Shown one piece after another: positions 7,764-13,234 of a stretch of DNA of 13,234 nt. The stretch comes from an uncultured Prevotella sp. (lineage in GTDB: Bacteria > Bacteroidota > Bacteroidia > Bacteroidales > Bacteroidaceae). The notes beneath the pieces were generated by a model. It did not search any database. It was given only the letters and a program-made list of their open reading frames with translations, and had not been told where the DNA came from. The stretch covers positions 1 through 13,234 of the forward strand of contig USSF01000061.1 in the NCBI GenBank assembly GCA_900557405.1, written 5' to 3'. The translations under genes were made by a program, and so were the position numbers. Within the stretch, counting starts at the first letter, position 1. Each line of letters begins with the position of its first letter.

Positions 7764-7801
7764 ATATTGCTGTTTGAAAAAGTTTTACCGGACAGCAATA
7801 T
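7764..7801 (+). other. Perfect 10-bp stem-loop of unknown role
   Basis: ATATTGCTGT (7764-7773) and ACAGCAATAT (7792-7801) are perfect complements. The stem can extend inward through two wobble pairs and one G-C pair (TTG 7774-7776 with CGG 7789-7791), leaving a 12-base loop. On the + strand it is followed by A residues rather than U, so it is not a standard intrinsic terminator. It abuts repeat copy 2. Confidence 0.5.
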
Positions 7802-7832
7802 AAAAAATAGAGGCACATCAAGATAGAGTATT
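7801..7832. repeat. Copy 2 of the 32-34 base imperfect direct repeat
   Basis: This copy begins TAAAAAATAGAGGCAC and ends with the 16 bases ATCAAGATAGAGTATT (7817-7832), identical to 179-194. It begins at the last base of the preceding stem-loop. Copy 1 is 7.6 kb upstream in the same orientation, just beyond the end of the efflux pump gene. Confidence 0.5.
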
Positions 7833-7927
7833 CATGTAAGGTTTCGCTCGGTGGTTCATCGTTTTGTGCCCAATACTGTGTTTATATGAATTTTGTGTAA
7901 TACGAGCCGAATTTATCGTAAAGTCTC

Positions 7928-7975
7928 TATTCTTGATTCTCCGTAACTTTGCAGCGGAATTTTAAATCAAGAATA
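7928..7975. promoter_or_regulatory. Perfect 11-bp inverted repeat flanking the promoter: candidate operator
   Basis: TATTCTTGATT (7928-7938) and AATCAAGAATA (7965-7975) are exact reverse complements, 37 bases apart start to start. They enclose the -7 element. The right arm ends on the A of the first possible start codon of the MFS gene. A protein bound to both arms would cover the promoter. In a read-through transcript from the PAP2 gene, the same arms would pair and hide the translation start. The AraC-type regulator at the end of the cassette is the obvious candidate binder, but this is inference. Confidence 0.5.
7944..7952 (+). promoter_or_regulatory. Bacteroidota -7 promoter element of the MFS-hydrolase-AKR cassette
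   Basis: TAACTTTGC fits TAnnTTTG with the common trailing C, and lies 22 bases before the start codon at 7975. Transcription would begin a few bases downstream, giving a very short leader. No strong -33 TTG is seen at the usual spacing, which would fit a promoter needing an activator. Confidence 0.6.
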
Positions 7976-9204
7976 TGACAATGAAGAAAATTTCACAAGA
8001 GAATAAGCAACAATGGTTGTTCATGCTCATTCTGAGCGGACTGATGGGTTGCACCACACTTTCCACCGACATCTACCTGCCAGCCATGCCGGCTATGGAG
8101 AAGGCGTTAGGCGGAAATGTGGAGTTTACCATCACAGGATTTCTTATCGGTTTTGCCATCGCACAACTGATATGGGGACCTATCAGCGATCGCATCGGCA
8201 GGAAAAAACCGCTGTATGCGGGTATGGCTACATTCACCATAGGCTCTATAGGATGCGCCATGTCCGATTCCATCACAGAGATTGTTATATGGCGAGTGTT
8301 TCAGGCTACAGGAGCCTGCATCGGACCGATGCTCTCACGCTCAATGGTGCGCGACTTGTACAATCGCACGGAGGCTGCAAGGATGTTGTCGGCTTTGATG
8401 ACCATCCTTGCACTTGCTCCTATCATAGCTCCTCTTGCCGGAGGCTTCTTGCAGGATATATGGTCATGGAGAGCCATATTCTGGCTGATGACGGCTCTGA
8501 GTGCAATGCTTTTCGTGGCTGTATTTTTCTTGCCTGAAACTCTACCTAAAGAAAAAAGAGCCAACGACTCCATCAAGCGCGAATTTATGTGCTATCTGCG
8601 TCTTGTCAAAAACAAGCCTTATATGGCATATACGTTGAGCGTGGCTTCCTTTTATGTTGCCATCTATGCCTTTATAGCAGGTTCTCCGTTTGTCTATATC
8701 TCTTATTTTCATGTGGATGCAAAATATTACGGACTGCTTTTCGGAATGAACATGATAGGGGTGTCGAGCATCGGACTTTTCAACAGAAAAATGGTTACTC
8801 TTTATTCACTTGACAAGCTCCTGCTGTTCTCTACCTCTACAGCCATCATTGGTGGCATAGGTCTTTTTCTGTCTGCCTCCACGGGTTGGGGTGGCATATT
8901 TGGCATCATCGGCTTCGTATTCATCATCTTCAGCATGAACGGCATTATCGCATCATGCACCAATGCGGCTGCGCTTGATGCCGTCCCTGCCACTATGGTT
9001 GGTTCGGCGGCGGCATTCATGGGGGCCTTGCAGTATGGCAGCGGCATCATTTCTTCATTGCTATTGGCTTCATTCTCTACAGGCACCCCCTTCACAATGT
9101 CATGGATTATGTTGCTCTTCGTAGCTTTAAGTTTCGTAGCCATCATACTAAATGTAAAAAACAAAATCACAACAGTCATAACAAAAACGATTATTGCAAA
9201 ATGA
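7975..9204 (+). CDS. MFS drug-resistance transporter, Bcr/CflA-like (DHA1 type, 12 TM)
   Basis: This 409-residue inner-membrane proton antiporter probably exports small molecules to the periplasm. The N-terminus TLSTDIYLPAMPAM, with acidic D32 in TM1, is typical of the Bcr/CflA group. Motif A is GPISDRIGRKKPL (68-80), a motif-B-like WRVFQATGACIGP follows at 106-118, and the antiporter motif C region lies at about 145-157 (LALAPIIAPLAGG). The hydrophobic pattern supports about 12 helices with the usual cytoplasmic loop after LPETLPKEKR. An in-frame ATG at 7981 is an equally possible start and would shorten it by two residues. The stop codon overlaps the next start as ATGA, so the exporter and hydrolase are translationally coupled. 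Substrate cannot be predicted from sequence. Confidence 0.9.
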   Translation: MTMKKISQENKQQWLFMLILSGLMGCTTLSTDIYLPAMPAMEKALGGNVEFTITGFLIGFAIAQLIWGPISDRIGRKKPLYAGMATFTIGSIGCAMSDSITEIVIWRVFQATGACIGPMLSRSMVRDLYNRTEAARMLSALMTILALAPIIAPLAGGFLQDIWSWRAIFWLMTALSAMLFVAVFFLPETLPKEKRANDSIKREFMCYLRLVKNKPYMAYTLSVASFYVAIYAFIAGSPFVYISYFHVDAKYYGLLFGMNMIGVSSIGLFNRKMVTLYSLDKLLLFSTSTAIIGGIGLFLSASTGWGGIFGIIGFVFIIFSMNGIIASCTNAAALDAVPATMVGSAAAFMGALQYGSGIISSLLLASFSTGTPFTMSWIMLLFVALSFVAIILNVKNKITTVITKTIIAK

Positions 9205-10274
9205 AAAAGTTATTTATTGCAGCCGTTACGCTGCTTTTTGCTTGTGCAGGATTTGCACAGAACAATACGGGCAAAGCTCCGCTTGTCATAAAAGAACAGG
9301 GTAGTTTTATGGCAGGCGGAATCGTTGTCAAGGGCGAAGGAGTATATGATACTCACGACCAGACCAATCCGCAGGGACAGACCTTGCATGGCGACCACGC
9401 ATACGTATCTTACCAGATACCTGCAGTTTCAAATCCTTACCCGATGGTGTTTCTGCATGGAGCAGGACAATCGGGCAAGACATGGGAAACTACGCCCCAT
9501 GGACGTGAAGGTTTCGGAACCCTCTTCCTGCGCCGTGGATTCAGCACTTACATCGTAGATCAGCCACGACGTGGACGAGCAGGAAATTCCACCGTTTCGG
9601 CTTCCATCTCTGCTAAGCCGCAAGACCAGTATTGGTTTGAGAATTTCAGAATGGGACATTGGCCAAATCTTTTCGCAGGCAGTCAGTTTCCTGACGATTC
9701 TGCCAGCTTGGAGCAGTTCTTCCGTCAGATTACTCCCAATACGGGCGATTATGACCCAGAAGTGATTGCCAATGCAGTTGCTGCCGTGTTCGAGAAATCG
9801 GGCGATGGAATCCTTGTCACCCATTCACAGGGAGGTGGTCCGGGTTGGCTGACTGCCATCAAGAGCAACCGTGTAAAAGCTGTGGCAGCTTATGAACCTG
9901 GCAGCGATTTCGTATTCCCCGAAGCCGAAGTTCCTGCACCTATCAAGTGCAACGACTCGTATGGAGTATTGGAAGCAAAAGCCATCTCTGCCAAAGACTT
10001 CGAGCAGCTCACCCACATACCTGTTATTATATATTACGGCGATAACATCCCGGAATCTCCAAGTCAGGATTGGGCGCTCGACCATTGGCGAGCAAGAGTG
10101 GATATGGCAAAGATGTTTGTGGATTGCATCAACCGTCATGGCGGCAAAGCCCAGCTCGTGGTATTGCCGAAGATAGGAATCAAGGGCAACAGCCACTTTC
10201 TCTTTGCTGAGAAGAACAATGTGGTTCTTGCTGACTTACTGCAGAAATGGATTCAGGAGAATTTATCCAGATAA
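9201..10274 (+). CDS. Exported alpha/beta hydrolase (probable esterase)
   Basis: This 357-residue hydrolase has a clear signal peptide: MKKLFIAAVTLLFACAGFA, with likely cleavage before Q20. It should therefore act in the periplasm or on the cell surface; a lipoprotein site at C15 is possible but poorer. The fold is shown by the oxyanion segment MVFLHGAG (82-89), IVDQPRRGRAG (118-128), and the nucleophile elbow VTHSQGG with S209, where threonine replaces the first glycine of GxSxG. YEPG (E232) or YYGDNIP (D281) supplies the acid, and GNSHFLF (H332) the histidine. The start at 9201 is chosen because it begins the signal peptide and overlaps the MFS stop by ATGA; the frame extends upstream to 9102 only within the MFS gene. 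Substrate is unknown. Its position suggests hydrolysis of a compound handled by the neighbouring exporter and reductases. Confidence 0.88.
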   Translation: MKKLFIAAVTLLFACAGFAQNNTGKAPLVIKEQGSFMAGGIVVKGEGVYDTHDQTNPQGQTLHGDHAYVSYQIPAVSNPYPMVFLHGAGQSGKTWETTPHGREGFGTLFLRRGFSTYIVDQPRRGRAGNSTVSASISAKPQDQYWFENFRMGHWPNLFAGSQFPDDSASLEQFFRQITPNTGDYDPEVIANAVAAVFEKSGDGILVTHSQGGGPGWLTAIKSNRVKAVAAYEPGSDFVFPEAEVPAPIKCNDSYGVLEAKAISAKDFEQLTHIPVIIYYGDNIPESPSQDWALDHWRARVDMAKMFVDCINRHGGKAQLVVLPKIGIKGNSHFLFAEKNNVVLADLLQKWIQENLSR

Positions 10275-10309
10275 AATCAAGATAATTATTACGAAAGAAA
10301 TCAAGAATA
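10275..10309 (+). promoter_or_regulatory. Repeated AATCAAGA(A)TA boxes upstream of the first reductase
   Basis: AATCAAGATA (10275-10284) and AATCAAGAATA (10299-10309) lie 24 bases apart as direct repeats in the 81-base gap after the hydrolase. The second is identical to the right arm of the promoter palindrome at 7965-7975. They could be extra sites for the same regulator. The gap is very A-rich, as Bacteroidota leaders often are, so chance similarity is possible. No TAnnTTTG element is seen here. Confidence 0.35.
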
Positions 10310-10355
10310 GAATAAAGCAAACGAACAAAACAAACAATATAAAGACTCAAAGATT

Positions 10356-11216
10356 ATGAATAAGATAAAGTTAAGCAATGGCGTGGAAATGCCACAACTG
10401 GGATATGGAGTTTATCAGGTTTCGCCTGATGAGTGTGAGCGTTGTGTGCTGGATGCACTCAGCGTAGGCTATCGGATGATAGACACCGCACAGGCTTATC
10501 ATAACGAGGAAGCAGTGGGCAGCGCATGGAAAAAGAGCGGCGTGAATCGTGATGAACTTTTCCTTGTGTCTAAGGTCTGGATTTCAAACTACGGTGAGGG
10601 ACAGACTATGAAGAGCATCGATGAGAGTCTGCGCAAACTGCAGACCGACCACATCGACCTGATGCTCCTCCACCAGCCTTTCTGCGACCGCTACGGAGCC
10701 TATCGTGACATGGAAAAGGCTTACAAGGCTGGCAAGGTTCGTGCCATCGGAGTGAGCAACTTCTTCCCAGACCATCTCGTGGATCTTGCGTCCAACATGG
10801 AGATTGTGCCAATGGTAAACCAGATAGAAACTCACGTATTCAACCAGCAGCACGAGGCGCGCAAATTCATGGATGAGTTTGGCACTCATATCATGGCGTG
10901 GGCTCCGCTGGCTGAAGGTCTCAACGGACTGTTCACCAACCCAACCCTCACTCAGATTGGCGAGAAACACGGCAAGACAGCAGCCCAGATAGCTTTGCGC
11001 TGGCTGCTACTGAGTGATGTGATTATCATTCCTAAGACCGTCCACAAAGAGCGCATGGAAGAGAATCTGAATCTCTTTGACTTCGAACTCGATGCTGATG
11101 ACATGCAAACCATTGCCACGCTCGACACCGCCCACAGTCTCTTCTTCGACCACCACGACGGTCAGATGGCGAAAAACTTCATGGAGTGGCGAAGCCTGGT
11201 TAAGCCTGCAGAATAA
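10356..11216 (+). CDS. Aldo/keto reductase, 2,5-diketo-D-gluconate reductase-like (AKR5-type)
   Basis: This 286-residue cytosolic NAD(P)H-dependent reductase converts aldehydes or ketones to alcohols. The catalytic tetrad is complete: D43 and Y48 in MIDTAQAYHNE, K73 in LVSKVW, and H106 in LMLLHQP. The N-terminal LSNGVEMPQLGYGVYQV, the KAGKVRAIGVSNF block and the cofactor motif IIIPKT near the C-terminus are typical of the short AKR group related to DkgA/DkgB and YvgN. Length is normal for that group. It is 81 bases from the hydrolase and 47 bases from the next reductase, with all genes in the same direction. The natural substrate is not predictable; a reactive carbonyl or a product of the hydrolase would fit. 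Confidence 0.92.
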   Translation: MNKIKLSNGVEMPQLGYGVYQVSPDECERCVLDALSVGYRMIDTAQAYHNEEAVGSAWKKSGVNRDELFLVSKVWISNYGEGQTMKSIDESLRKLQTDHIDLMLLHQPFCDRYGAYRDMEKAYKAGKVRAIGVSNFFPDHLVDLASNMEIVPMVNQIETHVFNQQHEARKFMDEFGTHIMAWAPLAEGLNGLFTNPTLTQIGEKHGKTAAQIALRWLLLSDVIIIPKTVHKERMEENLNLFDFELDADDMQTIATLDTAHSLFFDHHDGQMAKNFMEWRSLVKPAE

Positions 11217-11263
11217 ATGAGACGTTAAGGTCGTCAATAAGCAGAAATATCAAAGAGAGAACT

Positions 11264-12274
11264 ATGATATTCAGAACATTAGGAAAAAGCAAGCTTCAAG
11301 TATCAGCCGTAGGGTTAGGATGTATGGGATTAAGTCATGCATACGGAGCACCGGCAGACAAGGAAGATATTATGACATTGCTGGCAAATGCCGTAGATAT
11401 GGGTTGTACGTTTTTCGATACAGCCGAAATCTACGGCACGCCCGACAATCCTCATCTCAACGAGGAGATGGTGGGTGAAGCCTTGGTTCCCTACCGCAAC
11501 AAAGTGGTGATTGCCACCAAGTTCGGCATTCGCTTCGACCATCCGGAACTTCCGGGCAACCATCCACTTATCCCAGATTCACGTCCAGAGGTAATCAGAG
11601 CTGCTGTTGAAGGTTCGTTGCGTCGTCTTCGCACCGACCACATCGACCTCTACTACCAGCACCGCATTGACAAGAACGTTGAACCCGAAGAAGTGGCTGA
11701 TACAATGGCTGCGCTTATAAGAGAAGGCAAAATTCTGCATTGGGGCATTTCGGATACAACAGAGGATTATCTGCGACGTGCACACAGGGTTTGCCCAGTT
11801 GCCGCCGTGCAGAACCGCTATTCGATGATGGCACGCCGGCATGAGAGTCTTTTCCCCGTGTGCAAGGAACTTGGCGTGGGTTTTGTGGCTTTCTCGCCAC
11901 TTGCCAACGGAGTGCTCTCGGAGTGCTACAACACCGAGTCGAAGTTTGACGCACAGACTGACTATCGTGCAGTAATGCCTCAGTATCAAAAGGACAGTTT
12001 CGAGAAGAACAAATGTCTGTTTGAAATGATTGAACAACTTGCCATGGAGAAGCACGCCACTCCTGCGCAAGTATCATTGGCATGGATGATGAGCAAGAAG
12101 CCTTGGATTGTGCCAATTCCAGGCACACGCTGCCTGTGCCGATTGAAGGAGAATATCGGGGCTGCCGACATCTGTTTCTCACAAGATGAGGTTGTGGCTA
12201 TAGACAAGGCACTCTCTTCAATGGAGATAAGTGATGTGTTCGGTGGTTCGAGAATTGTCGACAAAGCACAATAA
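11264..12274 (+). CDS. Aldo/keto reductase, second type (YhdN/IolS- or AKR13-like)
   Basis: This 336-residue reductase belongs to a different AKR subgroup from its neighbour. Tetrad residues are D52 and Y57 in FFDTAEIYG, K86 in VIATKFG, and H133 in DLYYQHRID. The opening RTLGKSKLQVSAVGLGCMG, the block EGKILHWGISDTTEDYLRRA, and VPIPGTRCLCRLKENIGA as cofactor-binding C-terminal segment are typical of longer AKRs. AGAGAGAA before the ATG is a plausible ribosome site. Apart from short AKR-family motifs such as TDHIDL the two reductases are quite different, so they do not look like a recent tandem duplication. Two dissimilar AKRs together suggest two carbonyl substrates or two steps. Confidence 0.92.
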   Translation: MIFRTLGKSKLQVSAVGLGCMGLSHAYGAPADKEDIMTLLANAVDMGCTFFDTAEIYGTPDNPHLNEEMVGEALVPYRNKVVIATKFGIRFDHPELPGNHPLIPDSRPEVIRAAVEGSLRRLRTDHIDLYYQHRIDKNVEPEEVADTMAALIREGKILHWGISDTTEDYLRRAHRVCPVAAVQNRYSMMARRHESLFPVCKELGVGFVAFSPLANGVLSECYNTESKFDAQTDYRAVMPQYQKDSFEKNKCLFEMIEQLAMEKHATPAQVSLAWMMSKKPWIVPIPGTRCLCRLKENIGAADICFSQDEVVAIDKALSSMEISDVFGGSRIVDKAQ

Positions 12275-12325
12275 AAGAGCGTGTTTATCGTTATATAAAG
12301 TATGATTGACTAACTGAAAGTGAGA

Positions 12326-13132
12326 ATGGAACAGCAACAAAACATTATCATTACCGACAGCTTGTCGGGAATAGGAACAGAAGCTTATAAAGGCTATCTG
12401 GGACATGCGCTATGTCTTGATGGCATGTGCCATATTATGTTCAACGGCAAGGAGCTTGAGATGAAGCGTGGCAATCTTATGATTGTACGCCAAGGCAAAC
12501 TGGTTCAGTCTGTCAAGACGGACAGTCGTTTCCGTGTGATAATGATATATATTGCTGCACCATTCATTGAAGTATGCACTCCACAATGCAACTATGGCAT
12601 GAAAGGACAGTTGGCCTTGTTCCTAAATCCCATCATGCACCTTAACGAGGAGCAGTTTGAGCAATGTCGCCGCAATTTTGACAACTTGCAGATACGTATT
12701 GCTCAGACTGCCCACCATTTCTATCATGATATGTTGATAAATATAGTGCAGTCGCTCATCATCGACTTTTTTGATTTCCATGCCTCACTCTATCAGGAAC
12801 AGGACGTTTCCACACAATATGCCACACTCATGAGCCGTTTTCTTTCTTTGCTTGAAAACGGCGAATATCGCACTCACCGGGAAGTGACATGGTATGCCGA
12901 TAAGTTGTGTGTGACATCAAAGTATCTATCAGAAGTGTCGAAGTCTGTCAGTGGCTATGCCGCCAACTTTGGGATCAACCGCTACACGGTGCTCGACATC
13001 TCGCGTCTGTTGCGCGACAAGTCGCTCACCTTCGTGCAAATATCTGATATGTTTGGTTTCTCGTCACCTGCATATTTCAGTCGTTACGTCTCGCACAACC
13101 TTGGTGTGCGGCCTACGGACTACCGAGGTTGA
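12326..13132 (+). CDS. AraC-family transcriptional regulator
   Basis: This 268-residue DNA-binding regulator has an N-terminal cupin-like ligand domain (about 15-150), for example GHALCLDGMCHIMFNGKELE and MKRGNLMIVRQG. The C-terminal double helix-turn-helix (about 187-268) shows WYADKLCVTSKYLSEVSKSV as the first HTH and LTFVQISDMFGFSSPAYFSR as the second, ending GVRPTDYRG. ATG 12326 is preferred to an in-frame GTG at 12320, which adds two residues. It follows the second reductase by 51 bases in the same direction, without an obvious promoter of its own, so it is probably co-transcribed and autoregulatory. The N-terminal domain presumably senses a substrate or product of the cassette. The palindrome at 7928-7975 is a candidate target, though AraC-family sites are more often direct repeats. 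Confidence 0.93.
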   Translation: MEQQQNIIITDSLSGIGTEAYKGYLGHALCLDGMCHIMFNGKELEMKRGNLMIVRQGKLVQSVKTDSRFRVIMIYIAAPFIEVCTPQCNYGMKGQLALFLNPIMHLNEEQFEQCRRNFDNLQIRIAQTAHHFYHDMLINIVQSLIIDFFDFHASLYQEQDVSTQYATLMSRFLSLLENGEYRTHREVTWYADKLCVTSKYLSEVSKSVSGYAANFGINRYTVLDISRLLRDKSLTFVQISDMFGFSSPAYFSRYVSHNLGVRPTDYRG

Positions 13133-13181
13133 ACCATTGCCGTTCTTGGCGTGCGAAACGAACAGATTGTGCATAGATAAT

Positions 13182-13234
13182 TTAGCCTTGCTCCAACAAG
13201 TTCTTGTCCGTCAGGAAATCCAATAATCCAATAG
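13182..13234 (-). CDS. Possible C-terminus of a minus-strand gene (partial at right edge)
   Basis: Read on the minus strand from the window edge, the frame gives IGLLDFLTDKNLLEQG followed by TAA at 13184-13182. This looks like a natural protein end and would converge on the AraC gene, with 49 bases between the stop codons. The stretch is too short to identify, and an open run of 16 codons is not strong evidence. Confidence 0.3.
   Translation of the reverse strand, partial: IGLLDFLTDKNLLEQG

Larger units (their letters stand above)
7614..7974. other. 361-base intergenic region with stem-loops, a repeat and a promoter
   Basis: No credible gene lies here. In order it contains an A/T-rich stretch after the PAP2 stop codon, a nested stem-loop (7682-7733), a second stem-loop (7764-7801), repeat copy 2 (7801-7832), about 95 bases in which I see nothing, and a promoter inside an inverted repeat (7928-7975). 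Neither stem-loop is followed by a U-run on the + strand, so the region does not show a classical terminator for the PAP2 gene. Confidence 0.7.

Noticed and set aside
7682..7801. The two stem-loops as Rho-independent terminators
   Set aside because: Neither is followed by a T-run on the + strand. The second is followed by A residues, and no minus-strand gene ends here.
8802..9179. Minus-strand 125-codon ORF over the MFS gene
   Set aside because: Antisense shadow of a membrane-protein gene (Met/Pro/Ala/Asn-rich), with no independent promoter or domain.
11221..11235. Short inverted repeat GACG...CGTC between the two reductases
   Set aside because: Only four base pairs and no U-run; too weak to call a terminator or processing site.
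10644..11649. 17-base identity between the two reductase genes (10644-10660 and 11633-11649), considered as a repeat or duplication
   Set aside because: It encodes the conserved AKR motif TDHIDL in both. The proteins are otherwise quite different, so it reflects family conservation.
1..13234. CRISPR arrays, tRNA/rRNA genes, transposases and integrases
   Set aside because: I looked for regularly spaced repeats, cloverleaf-like sequences and transposase/integrase motifs on both strands and saw none. This is a by-eye negative, not a model search.

Overview
The window reads as chromosomal DNA of a member of the Bacteroidota, most likely order Bacteroidales (Prevotella- or Bacteroides-like). Support for this comes from several -7 promoter elements of the type TAnnTTTG, weak or absent Shine-Dalgarno sequences, A-rich leaders, and protein families typical of that order. 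No rRNA, tRNA, CRISPR array or recognisable transposase was seen. Species cannot be named from the sequence alone.

Left block (1-7613), envelope functions. A possible gene end enters from the left edge on the + strand. It meets a complete HAE1-type RND efflux pump gene (217-3291, minus strand) tail to tail over a bidirectional terminator-like inverted repeat. From a short divergent control region (3292-3486) a second unit runs rightward: a one-domain EamA/DMT transporter (3487-3903), an OmpR-type response regulator (3914-4591), a sensor histidine kinase overlapping it by ATGA (4588-5679), and, 95 bases on, an unusual 612-residue protein (5775-7613). That protein joins two PAP2 phosphatase domains and a C-terminal beta-barrel-like region in one reading frame, with a signal-peptide-like segment between the two phosphatases.

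Middle (7614-7974). This 361-base gap has no gene but holds two stem-loops, a second copy of a 32-34 base imperfect repeat also found at 161-194, and a promoter whose -7 element lies between the arms of a perfect 11-bp inverted repeat.

Right block (7975-13132), a compact co-directional cassette: a Bcr/CflA-like MFS exporter, an exported alpha/beta hydrolase (ATGA overlap), two aldo/keto reductases from different subgroups, and an AraC-family regulator. The 11-bp arm of the promoter palindrome recurs exactly upstream of the first reductase. A reasonable but unproven reading is a regulated detoxification unit: a periplasmic hydrolase, cytosolic carbonyl reduction and export. The right edge carries a possible C-terminus of a minus-strand gene.

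The observations most worth following up are the double-PAP2/beta-barrel fusion next to a two-component system, the MFS-hydrolase-AKR-AKR-AraC cassette with its palindromic promoter, and the repeat pair bracketing the 7.6-kb envelope block.
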